Source of the DNA: an uncultured bacterium
Lineage (GTDB): Bacteria; Patescibacteriota; Minisyncoccia; Phycocordibacterales; UBA9973
Assembly (NCBI GenBank): GCA_903891365.1
Contig: CAITEG010000039.1
Span: forward strand, 1-20,334
Direction: 5' to 3'
Length of the DNA: 20,334 nucleotides
Shown piece after piece: positions 5,511 through 11,338 of the stretch. The notes below the pieces were generated by a model. It ran no database searches and was not told the DNA's origin. It saw only the letters and a list, made by a program, of their open reading frames with translations. The translations under genes were made by a program, and so were the position numbers. The stretch's first letter is position 1. The number at the start of each line of letters is the position of its first letter.

Positions 5511-7103
5511 ATGTCCAAGTCTATATTGCACGGTGAAGATGCTCGTAATAAACTTGCATCAGGTGTTCGTCAGGTAGCAGCAGCTGTTAAATCAACCCTC
5601 GGCCCTCGGGGGCGTAACGTTGTATTGGCAAAACCTTATGGTGGTCCACGCATCACTAATGATGGTGTGTCAATAGCAAAGGAAATAAACCTACCGGATC
5701 CTTTTGAGGAACAAGGCGCAGCTATTGTGAAGGAAGTGGCAGAGAAGACCAATATGGGGGCTGGAGACGGCACCACGACCAGTGTAGTGCTTCTAGAGGC
5801 CCTTCTAGAGAGTGGCCTGCCTTATATTATGAAAGGCACCAACTCTATGGCCATTCGTAAAGGAATGGATAAAGCCTGCACTCTTGCAGTTGCTGAACTT
5901 AAGAAAATGTCAAAGCCTATTGTAGGACGCCCAGACATAAAAAAGATCGCTTCGGTCTCCGTAGAAAATGAAGCCATCGGTGAAACAATCACTGAGGTTG
6001 TTGAGAAAGTAGGGCGTACAGGAGTGGTAACTGTCGAGGAAAGTCAGGGTATGGAAATCTCCTATGAGATTGTAGAAGGGTTGAAAACTGATAAGGGATA
6101 TGTTTCTAACTACATGATATCTAATCCTGAGACAATGGAAGCGGTCATGGATGATGCTTATATTCTTATCACCGATAAGAAACTTTCTAGCACAGATGAG
6201 GTGATGCCTGCTATTGAGCATGTCGCTAAGACAGGGAAGAAAGAGTTTGTAGTTATTGCAGAAGATGTTGATGGTGATTGTCTTAGTACCTTCGTACTTA
6301 ATAAGGTACGTGGTAACTTCAACATCGTAGCCACACGTGCTCCAGGCTTCGGTAATAACAAGAAAGAAATTCTAGAAGATATCGCAATTCTAACGGGTGG
6401 TACTGTTATTACTTCAGACACAGCGAAGGACTTTAAGACTATGACTCTTGAAGACTTCGGGCGTGCGAACAAAGTAATCTGCGGTAAAGACTCTACTATT
6501 ATCGCTGGTGGAAAAGGTGAGAAAAAAAACATCACCGCTCGTATTAAACAACTTAATGCAGAGCTTTCACGTTCTGATTCTAAGTTCGACAAAGAGGGTC
6601 TAGAGCAGCGTATTGCGAAGCTTACGGGTGGAGTAGCTGTGATTAAGGTTGGCGCAGCCACAGAAACTGAGATGAAGTATCTCAAAGATAAGATTGAGGA
6701 TGCGGTGAAGGCAGTCAAAGCCTCTATTGAAGAAGGCGTTGTCGCAGGTGGAGGATCTGCCCTTGTAAAGATTGCTCAAAAACTTGAGGATGCTACATCA
6801 GAAAGTTCTGAAGAGGCGGTTGGATTCCAATTGGTAGTTGAGGCTCTTAGTTCTCCATTGAAGCAGATTATAATAAATGCTGGTAACAAAGACGGCTCAT
6901 TGATTAGTGCTGTTGTTGCTGATAATGACAAAAATCTTGGATACGATGCGTCTATTGACGAGATTGTTGAAGATATGATTGCAGCAGGAATTATTGATCC
7001 TGTCAAAGTGGTAAGACTAGCCCTAGAAAATGCGGTAAGTGCAGCAGGGATTCTACTCACAACAGAAGCTGTAGTGTGCGATATTCCAGAGAAAAGTCAA
7101 TAG
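5511..7103 (+). CDS. groEL: GroEL-like chaperonin
   Basis: A 530-aa chaperonin close to full length, with the ATP-binding segment GAGDGTTTSVV (Asp86), the apical domain and the C-terminal equatorial VVAGGGSAL segment. It ends DIPEKSQ and lacks the Gly-Gly-Met tail of most bacterial GroEL proteins. It would form ATP-driven folding rings with the adjacent GroES. In phages such a pair is thought to help fold capsid or replication proteins, or to replace an incompatible host chaperonin; that part is inference. Upstream bases show TAAAAT 7 bases before the ATG but no clear -35, so operon transcription from the groES promoter is preferred. The stop codon lies only 2 bases from the -35 of the RNA-2 promoter. 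Confidence 0.97.
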   Translation: MSKSILHGEDARNKLASGVRQVAAAVKSTLGPRGRNVVLAKPYGGPRITNDGVSIAKEINLPDPFEEQGAAIVKEVAEKTNMGAGDGTTTSVVLLEALLESGLPYIMKGTNSMAIRKGMDKACTLAVAELKKMSKPIVGRPDIKKIASVSVENEAIGETITEVVEKVGRTGVVTVEESQGMEISYEIVEGLKTDKGYVSNYMISNPETMEAVMDDAYILITDKKLSSTDEVMPAIEHVAKTGKKEFVVIAEDVDGDCLSTFVLNKVRGNFNIVATRAPGFGNNKKEILEDIAILTGGTVITSDTAKDFKTMTLEDFGRANKVICGKDSTIIAGGKGEKKNITARIKQLNAELSRSDSKFDKEGLEQRIAKLTGGVAVIKVGAATETEMKYLKDKIEDAVKAVKASIEEGVVAGGGSALVKIAQKLEDATSESSEEAVGFQLVVEALSSPLKQIIINAGNKDGSLISAVVADNDKNLGYDASIDEIVEDMIAAGIIDPVKVVRLALENAVSAAGILLTTEAVVCDIPEKSQ

Positions 7104-7104
7104 C

Positions 7105-7133
7105 TTGACAAAGATTGGCTGCGGGTATAAGAT
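7105..7133 (+). promoter_or_regulatory. Promoter for structured RNA-2
   Basis: TTGACA (7105-7110), a 17-base spacer and TAAGAT (7128-7133). The same pair, TTGACA-17-TAAGAT, occurs at 15593-15621. Transcription should start near 7140. It begins 2 bases after the groEL stop, and no protein start follows for 650 bases. Confidence 0.78.
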
Positions 7134-7139
7134 AAGTAA

Positions 7140-7750
7140 AGCCTCGGGGTGTTGTTGACATCCTGGAGGAGACAGAAATCACATTTGCGGTTGTAATGGC
7201 AACCTTTGTGAAGTGAAATGCATCAAGCAAGCTTCGGCTTAGTCTGGGTAAAATTAAACACGCGGGGGTATGTATTTATACTTATCCAACACGTCGTAAG
7301 GATCTTTCTCGGGTAACTTTGAAACACAACCAATGTATAAAAAGAATAAAGAGAAGTAATGGTCCTGAAGTTTATTTCCATTGATTACCGAGTCACTACT
7401 TGACGGTTTAGTAACTGGCGTAATCGCTGCCAGACACTTTACAGTGTTATTTCTGGGTCCGTTGGATGTTCGATAAACCATAGATAACCCAGACAAACGA
7501 AAATCAATGTTGAGGCACAACATAACTTTCTGGAGTCAAAGGTTCTCTTAATTTATCGAATGTCTTATCGGGCTGATATAGAGCCCGATTCATAGGAAAG
7601 AACAAATAAGTATCACTTCGGCATAGCCGATAATAAATAAGGACCGAGATTCTCGATCGAGTGATATGCATCGTTGCCAGAATAGGATAGGGTCACGCTG
7701 TAAACGTGATGTCTTCGGACGGAGGGTGTGCGATCCACTCACGATGCACC
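7140..7750 (+). ncRNA. Long structured non-coding RNA candidate (RNA-2)
   Basis: About 610 bases without a credible gene but dense in strong helices. Clear ones are 7189-7193/7200-7204; 7229-7232/7237-7240 with a UUCG tetraloop; 7434-7438/7443-7447; 7507-7512/7518-7523 (ATGTTG/CAACAT); and 7567-7573/7583-7589 (ATCGGGC/GCCCGAT). The stem 7611-7617/7660-7666 (TATCACT/AGTGATA) encloses two hairpins (7618-7630 and 7645-7655) as a three-way junction. The stem 7667-7673/7742-7748 (TGCATCG/CGATGCA) encloses the hairpins 7693-7709 and 7711-7720 (another UUCG loop). Neighbouring 7-bp perfect stems are hard to explain by chance. Size and phage context suggest a GOLLD/ROOL-like giant RNA, unconfirmed. 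A -10-like TATAAT (7756-7761) follows it and may start the next operon. Confidence 0.72.
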
Positions 7751-7798
7751 TGGTGTATAATGAGTTCGGATCAGAAGTTCTTTGAAGGAGGTGAGACT

Positions 7799-7990
7799 AT
7801 GTTCTGGCCATTAGACATGATTTGCCCAGTGTGCGGTGGTGTGGCAATGATACTTTCTGTCGAAGTTGATAAAGAAGAAGGTCTCATTTTCCGCGTAACT
7901 TGTTGTGGTGAATATCTTTTTGCCGTGTCGTGGGACGCAATAGATGATTTCTGCGATGCGAGAGAAAAAGAAACTAGTGTAAAACACTGA
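7799..7990 (+). CDS. Small Cys-containing protein, first gene of the SD-type operon (63 aa)
   Basis: The start is fixed by a strong SD (GGAGGTGA) just upstream of the ATG at 7799; the longer frame from 7706 would run back into RNA-2. The 63-aa product has CPVCGG (residues 9-14) and a later CC pair, which can make one zinc-ribbon site, followed by an acidic helical tail. Function unknown. It lies 11 bases before the SPFH gene, whose SD immediately follows the stop, so the two are probably co-translated. Confidence 0.7.
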   Translation: MFWPLDMICPVCGGVAMILSVEVDKEEGLIFRVTCCGEYLFAVSWDAIDDFCDAREKETSVKH

Positions 7991-8001
7991 GGAGGTGAAA
8001 G

Positions 8002-8556
8002 ATGACCAGTACATTTCTTGAAATGGTATTTCAGAACCTCATGACTCTGTTGCCATTTGTCATTGTATATTCATACGAGAGAGGTGTGCGGTGGTTTATT
8101 GGGTGTAATCCAAAAGAATTACAACCAGGCTTTCACTGGAAAATATGGTTTATCCATAGGGTTGAAATCGTCATCGTTATAGATGATGTACTTCAACTCC
8201 CCACCCAATCGGTGATTACAAAAGACAAAAAACTTGTTTGTTTCTCTGTGAATATCGGATACCGTATCAACAATGCTGTAAAGCACTGGTGCGGGGTAAC
8301 TGATTTCAGAACAGCAACACTCGGGTTGGCAATGATTCATTTGGCTCAACGCGTGAGAGAAAGGACTTTAGACGAACTCATGGGAGATTTAAAGAGTCTC
8401 GAGAAGTCGTTGGAAGGTACTTTAACTACCCGGTTCAAGGATTGGGGAACAGAAGTCTTTCTAGTTGGCTTTACAGATTTCGCCGAAGTTCCGCAGCAGT
8501 ACCGTGTATTCGGTATTGGAGATCATCACAGTTCAGACAACAAAATCGTCTTATAG
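8002..8556 (+). CDS. SPFH/band-7 (stomatin-prohibitin-like) membrane protein
   Basis: A 184-aa protein with a strong SD (GGAGGTGAAA) before the ATG. Residues about 8-25 (FQNLMTLLPFVIVYSY) form an N-terminal membrane segment. The rest matches an SPFH domain: LQPGFHWKIWF, then VIVIDDVLQLPTQSVITKD, a FSVNIGYRI strand, and a helical stretch (RVRERTLDEL...LEKSLEGTLTTRFKDWG) ending in VFLVGFTDFAEV. SPFH proteins oligomerise on membranes and scaffold or protect other proteins, for example HflK/C around FtsH. It is short, without the long coiled coil of full-size members. In a phage it might influence a host protease or the membrane during infection; this is inference. It is the only sizeable protein in the operon after RNA-2. 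Confidence 0.78.
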   Translation: MTSTFLEMVFQNLMTLLPFVIVYSYERGVRWFIGCNPKELQPGFHWKIWFIHRVEIVIVIDDVLQLPTQSVITKDKKLVCFSVNIGYRINNAVKHWCGVTDFRTATLGLAMIHLAQRVRERTLDELMGDLKSLEKSLEGTLTTRFKDWGTEVFLVGFTDFAEVPQQYRVFGIGDHHSSDNKIVL

Positions 8557-8566
8557 GAGGTGTATT

Positions 8567-8707
8567 ATGTTGTTGGTACAAGGCAGGTGCAATAAGCACA
8601 AAAGATTCGACCCTAATAAGGACCGAAAAAATCTTAACCGGGTGAAATGCCCAAGATGCCGCGAGCTTTGTCTCCGTAAAAAAGGTATCTTTGTTAACAG
8701 GGGGTGA
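8567..8707 (+). CDS. Small basic zinc-ribbon-like protein (46 aa)
   Basis: A SD (TAGGAGGTG) 5-6 bases upstream selects the ATG at 8567 over the upstream in-frame starts that lie inside the SPFH gene. The 46-aa product is Lys/Arg-rich, with Cys8 plus a CPRCREL-C cluster (residues 29-35). Unknown function; nucleic-acid binding is plausible. The next gene begins 3 bases after its stop. Confidence 0.65.
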   Translation: MLLVQGRCNKHKRFDPNKDRKNLNRVKCPRCRELCLRKKGIFVNRG

Positions 8708-8710
8708 GTT

Positions 8711-8935
8711 ATGGCACAGGAATATCGTTCGATGAGGATTATATGTCCGCACTGCCAAGCCCGAATACCAGTTCATAATGTTAAGTTCTGTGTCCAAGGG
8801 TCAGCAATAGACTATGTGTTTGAATTCAAATGTATTTGTTTAAAGACATACAGTTTAAAGCTTCTCAAGGGCAAAGAAAATAAACTTTATCTATCTGGGG
8901 ACAATCTACTTTTTGGGCTGGGAGGTGACCCATGA
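8711..8935 (+). CDS. Small zinc-ribbon-like protein (74 aa)
   Basis: A GGGGGTGA SD precedes the ATG. The 74-aa product has CPHC (residues 12-15), another Cys at about 27, and CIC (about 41-43), consistent with one zinc site in a beta-rich fold. No family is recognised. Its last 4 bases overlap the next ATG, and its final codons contain the next gene's SD (GGAGGTGA), so translation is coupled. Confidence 0.68.
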   Translation: MAQEYRSMRIICPHCQARIPVHNVKFCVQGSAIDYVFEFKCICLKTYSLKLLKGKENKLYLSGDNLLFGLGGDP

Positions 8936-9090
8936 AACAATGTTCCTGGTGTGCGGGCTGGATAATCAAACCGTGGACAACTTGTGGGCGTAAGTGGTTT
9001 TGTTGCCTTAGTTGCTTTACGGAATGGCTTTTAGAAAAAGCTCGGGAAAGGAGGCAGCGTGAGGCACTACAAGAAAAAGAAGAAATGTAG
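8932..9090 (+). CDS. Small Cys/Trp-rich protein with charged helical tail (52 aa)
   Basis: A 52-aa protein with CSWC (residues 4-7), Cys18 and a CC-x2-C cluster (24-28), followed by a Glu/Arg-rich helix. The Cys spacing fits a treble-clef or FCS-type zinc finger. The SD GGAGGTGA lies 5 bases before the ATG. Its 3' end overlaps the next gene by 32 bases in another frame, a longer overlap than elsewhere in this operon, and carries that gene's SD. Confidence 0.62.
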   Translation: MKQCSWCAGWIIKPWTTCGRKWFCCLSCFTEWLLEKARERRQREALQEKEEM

Positions 9091-9286
9091 GCGTAAGTAC
9101 AACAAAAATCCGAGTGAACATCACGTTCCGCCTACGAGTAGTCATAAACCGACACAGTTCATTATGACAGTTCCTCAACATGTTCACGACGGTTATCATT
9201 TCGTCTTCGGAAATGCTGAAAGTTATGAAGAGTGTTGTGAGATTCTCAAAAAATGGTGGTTCAGGGAGGTATTAAAATGCAAGTAA
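9059..9286 (+). CDS. Small basic protein, GTG start (75 aa)
   Basis: The GTG at 9059 has an AAAGGAGG SD at the right distance, so it is preferred over any ATG. The 75-aa product starts with a Lys/Arg cluster (residues 2-15), has a His/Pro-rich middle and ends with a YEECCEILKKWWF helix. Not recognised. It overlaps both neighbours (32 bases upstream, 10 downstream). Confidence 0.58.
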   Translation: MRHYKKKKKCRRKYNKNPSEHHVPPTSSHKPTQFIMTVPQHVHDGYHFVFGNAESYEECCEILKKWWFREVLKCK

Positions 9287-9390
9287 TATGCATTTCGTGC
9301 GGAAAAAACGTATATGTGATTCTTATCCCTTACGGGAATGGACACATTGCAACTTGTCCCATTTGTGGACATCTTGCCCACACTGATTAG
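9277..9390 (+). CDS. Tiny zinc-ribbon protein (37 aa)
   Basis: A 37-residue protein with two knuckles, CISC (residues 5-8) and CPIC (27-30), linked by a short beta hairpin: a minimal zinc ribbon with little else. The SD GGGAGGT sits 6-7 bases before the ATG. It is the last gene of the operon; the terminator hairpin begins 13 bases after its stop. Confidence 0.62.
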   Translation: MQVICISCGKNVYVILIPYGNGHIATCPICGHLAHTD

Positions 9391-9402
9391 TTCTTTAAAC
9401 AC

Positions 9403-9439
9403 AATAGCTACCCCAGGAGGCGGTGGCTATTGACTTTTG
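9403..9439 (+). terminator. Rho-independent terminator of the SD-type operon
   Basis: A 10-bp stem (9403-9412 with 9422-9431, one G-U pair) with a 9-base loop is followed by a T-rich run (ACTTTTGTTG). It closes the operon that starts after RNA-2. The stem's last bases and the T-run overlap the -35 of the tRNA promoter. Confidence 0.75.
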
Positions 9440-9458
9440 TTGCTCGTCCGAGTAATAT
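9430..9458 (+). promoter_or_regulatory. Promoter for the tRNA-Trp transcript
   Basis: TTGACT (9430-9435), a 17-base spacer and TAATAT (9453-9458). Transcription would begin near 9465, about 80 bases before the tRNA. No protein start with coding sequence follows before the tRNA; the stretch 9465-9546 is leader, with a GC-rich inverted segment near 9496-9511. The sequence around the -10 (GTAATATAAAA) recurs before the gene at 9640. Confidence 0.65.
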
Positions 9459-9546
9459 AAAATGGTATTCCTGCCTCAGTAGGGATTGTAAGAATTCCTC
9501 CAGGGAGGATAAAAATAGTAAAAGAATACAATTTATTAGATGTACT

Positions 9547-9617
9547 GGGCCCTTCGTCTAGTGGTAAGACAACCGCCTCCAAACCGGTTAACGAGTGTTC
9601 GACTCATTCAGGACCCG
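9547..9617 (+). tRNA. tRNA-Trp (anticodon CCA)
   Basis: A 71-base cloverleaf can be drawn: acceptor stem 9547-9553 with 9610-9616 (one C-A mismatch), D stem GTCT/AGAC, anticodon stem 9572-9576/9584-9588 (lowest pair C-C), loop 9577-9583 with anticodon CCA at 9579-9581 preceded by T, and T arm GAGTG-TTCGACT-CATTC. The discriminator base is G, as in bacterial tRNA-Trp. CCA is not encoded at the 3' end. It reads UGG; nothing suggests TGA decoding, since TGA is used as a stop here. The two mismatches slightly lower confidence. Confidence 0.85.
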
Positions 9618-9639
9618 CATTACTAAGTAATATAAAACT

Positions 9640-9897
9640 ATGAAAACAACTGACTACCAAAAATTCACAACAATAGATATGCCCGTTGAAGAACGTCGCA
9701 AGTTAGACGTGGGCAACATCTGGTCCAACGCGTGTAAGTGCAAGAAGTGTAAACAAACTATCCGCTCTAAGAACCGTCATAACTTTCGTTATTGTAAGTG
9801 TAAATCCATTGCTGTGGACGGCGGTTCGTGGTACGCTAGGCGAGTGGGTGAACTAGAGAGTATGGAAGAGAAGATTATTATGTATAACAAAATTTAG
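9640..9897 (+). CDS. Small zinc-binding phage protein (DUF7695-like)
   Basis: An 85-aa protein with the core NACKCKKCKQTIRSKNRHNFRYC in outline: a CxC-x2-C knuckle at residues 31-36, RHxFxxCxC (about 48-55) and then SIAVDGGSWYARR. This matches a widespread phage family in which two Cys pairs hold zinc and the AVDGG...RR segment is conserved; I recall it as DUF7695, function unknown. It lies just after the tRNA, with TAATAT ending 7 bases before its ATG. The HAD-like frame begins at its stop. Confidence 0.75.
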   Translation: MKTTDYQKFTTIDMPVEERRKLDVGNIWSNACKCKKCKQTIRSKNRHNFRYCKCKSIAVDGGSWYARRVGELESMEEKIIMYNKI

Positions 9898-10274
9898 TAT
9901 GGCACGAAATAGCATGTGATATTGATGACTGTCTCTGGAAACTAGTAGAGGATAAAGACCGCCGTCCTGGCGATTTGGGGGCTATGTGTGCGTGCGGTAT
10001 TCCAGTAAAACAAGAGGTCGATCAGGTCATGGTTGACTTGGTTAGCACTCTTATTCTTGACCATGAAGTATTTTTATGGTCTGCTGGTGGAGTAAAGTAT
10101 GCCCAAAGTTGGATTGATCGTTTTGCCCCTGCTTGGTGGACTTTAGGAGTAGAAGTAATTCCTAAAGAAAAAGGTCAGAATATCGATATCTGCATAGATG
10201 ATCAAGACGTAGATTTAGCCCCTATTGTCCTACGAATAAAACGAGAACACGCAGACCACTGGCACGACGAATAA
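9897..10274 (+). CDS. HAD-like phosphatase/hydrolase with disturbed or non-canonical start
   Basis: The frame is open from 9888. It reads WHEIACDIDDCLWKLV just downstream of the previous stop, a typical HAD motif I (DxDD) at an N-terminus. Later come FLWSAGG (motif II Ser), a Lys (GGVKYAQSW) and ICIDDQD (motif IV acidic pair). The first standard start in this frame, TTG at 9975, would remove motif I. The nearest ATG (9899) is in another frame and meets TGA after six codons. So the gene uses a rare start, needs a +1 shift, or has lost bases at its start. Without its N-terminus the enzyme could not work. Probable role: small phage HAD phosphatase. The given start is a placeholder at the frame edge. 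Confidence 0.65.
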   Translation, partial: VWHEIACDIDDCLWKLVEDKDRRPGDLGAMCACGIPVKQEVDQVMVDLVSTLILDHEVFLWSAGGVKYAQSWIDRFAPAWWTLGVEVIPKEKGQNIDICIDDQDVDLAPIVLRIKREHADHWHDE

Positions 10275-10286
10275 CCCTAGTATTAT
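10259..10286 (+). promoter_or_regulatory. Leaderless promoter for the histidine-phosphatase gene
   Basis: CTGGCA (10259-10264), a 16-base spacer and TATTAT (10281-10286), ending 7 bases before the ATG at 10293. The -10 sits in the loop of a short inverted repeat (CCCTA 10275-10279 / TAGGG 10287-10291), which might be an operator. Confidence 0.5.
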
Positions 10287-10292
10287 TAGGGA

Positions 10293-10961
10293 ATGGCTAT
10301 TAACGGCAAGCTAAACACACTTAAAAACATGGTACATGACACGATTCCCGAGAAGGGAAAGGGTGCTCCGGCCGAAAACACCCTCGTGGTTTTTCGTCAT
10401 GGGTCAACAGCACTAAACGGGGAGTCGGACGAGCGCTTCCGAGCGTGGGCAGAAGTGCCTCTTTCTGAACAAGGTAAGAAGGAGGTTCTCTCATCAGCTA
10501 AGAAACTAAAAGGATCGGGGATTGATGGAATAATCACATCAGATTTAGGGCGATGCGTTGAGACTGCAAAGATCCTCTCTAAAGAAATTGGAGCTCCCAT
10601 TCTTGAGGAAAGTAAGGGCTTGCGCCCTTGGCATCTAGGTGAGTTAACAGGAAAGCCAGTTAAACCTAATCTAGATGTACTAAAGGCTTATATAAATAAT
10701 CCTTCTCAAAAAGTTCCTGAAGGTGAAAGCTTCGATTCTTTCAAGAAAAGAATGATTGAAGATGTTCTCAGGATTCAGAAAAAGTATCCCAAAGATAAGA
10801 TTTGTATCGTTACACACCATCGTGGAGAGCGACTTATTGAGTCGTGGATCAAGGCGGGCAAGCCCGAAGATCCTAAGGAGTTAAGTGCTGAACCATTTAT
10901 GATAAAAGGTATCAAACCAGGGACATTCACTTCGCACGAAATTCCAGCTAAGGAGAGTTAG
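10293..10961 (+). CDS. Histidine phosphatase (phosphoglycerate-mutase-like)
   Basis: A 222-aa protein with the RHG motif (FRHGST, residues about 34-39) holding the phospho-accepting His, a second-shell Arg in SDLGRCVETA, a Glu-containing GLRPWHLGELTG segment, and VTHHRGER near residue 174 with the second catalytic His. A basic leader of about 27 residues precedes the domain. Members dephosphorylate small metabolites such as sugar phosphates or nucleotides; the substrate here is unknown. It follows the HAD-like gene and has its own probable leaderless promoter. Confidence 0.88.
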   Translation: MAINGKLNTLKNMVHDTIPEKGKGAPAENTLVVFRHGSTALNGESDERFRAWAEVPLSEQGKKEVLSSAKKLKGSGIDGIITSDLGRCVETAKILSKEIGAPILEESKGLRPWHLGELTGKPVKPNLDVLKAYINNPSQKVPEGESFDSFKKRMIEDVLRIQKKYPKDKICIVTHHRGERLIESWIKAGKPEDPKELSAEPFMIKGIKPGTFTSHEIPAKES

Positions 10962-10981
10962 TACTAAGTTAATATAACACC

Positions 10982-11161
10982 ATGGAAAAACTACCAAACG
11001 ACTACCCACATGACATTGCTGACGAGAAGCATGACTCTATCAAATACAAGAAAGAGGCTATAAAAGATCCTAAACATGGCGCTACTCTTCGTAAATTGTC
11101 AAGTGATGAAACTGGTCACAAAAAGAAACTACAAGAGATTGTCAAAAGTTTCCACAAGTGA
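10982..11161 (+). CDS. Small charged protein (59 aa)
   Basis: A 59-residue, Lys/Asp/His-rich protein (DYPHDIADEKHD... then KKKLQEIVKSFHK) with likely helices and no recognised family. Its ATG follows TAATAT (10970-10975) by exactly 7 bases. The -35 and first base of the spacer-to--10 region of the next gene's promoter lie inside its last codons, and its TGA abuts that -10. Confidence 0.6.
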   Translation: MEKLPNDYPHDIADEKHDSIKYKKEAIKDPKHGATLRKLSSDETGHKKKLQEIVKSFHK

Positions 11162-11167
11162 TAGAAT
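11139..11167 (+). promoter_or_regulatory. Leaderless promoter for the gene at 11174
   Basis: TTGTCA (11139-11144), a 17-base spacer and TAGAAT (11162-11167); the ATG is the seventh base after the -10. Related sequence (GATAGAATGGGT) recurs at 16547-16558. Confidence 0.68.
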
Positions 11168-11173
11168 GGGTTA

Positions 11174-11314
11174 ATGCCCACTAAAGCAGAAAAAAGAGAA
11201 AAGATAAGAAACAACCTTCGTAAGATGGGGGTTGACAACCGTACCTCAGTACGGTTAGTCTTGAGAATTAAACAAAAGAAAGCTGCTAAAATTATTAATA
11301 CTATTGACTCATAA
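11174..11314 (+). CDS. Tiny basic protein (46 aa)
   Basis: A 46-residue, strongly basic protein; residues 17-42 (KMGVDNRTSVRLVLRIKQKKAAKII in outline) could be a small helical DNA-binding segment. It has a good leaderless promoter, which supports it being real. Its coding sequence contains an 8-bp perfect hairpin (11237-11244/11249-11256). The next promoter overlaps its final codons. No family is recognised. Confidence 0.55.
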   Translation: MPTKAEKREKIRNNLRKMGVDNRTSVRLVLRIKQKKAAKIINTIDS

Positions 11315-11332
11315 CCCAAACTATGACATTAT
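11304..11332 (+). promoter_or_regulatory. Leaderless promoter for the endonuclease VII-like gene
   Basis: TTGACT (11304-11309), a 17-base spacer and CATTAT (11327-11332); the ATG at 11339 is again the seventh base after the -10. Confidence 0.65.
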
Positions 11333-11338
11333 GGGGTT

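Noticed and set aside
6158..6718. 186-aa frame on the - strand inside groEL
   Set aside because: It is antisense to a highly conserved GroEL coding region, has low-complexity Ser/Leu composition and no recognisable motif.
7254..7523. 89-aa frame on the - strand within RNA-2
   Set aside because: No start signal and no protein-like pattern; the same bases form strong + strand hairpins downstream of a + strand promoter.
7706..7798. Upstream extension of the first SD-operon gene to the ATG at 7706
   Set aside because: That ATG lies in the final domain of RNA-2, while the ATG at 7799 has a strong SD.
9975..10274. HAD-like gene starting at TTG 9975
   Set aside because: It would remove the catalytic DxDD motif, which is in the same open frame just upstream.
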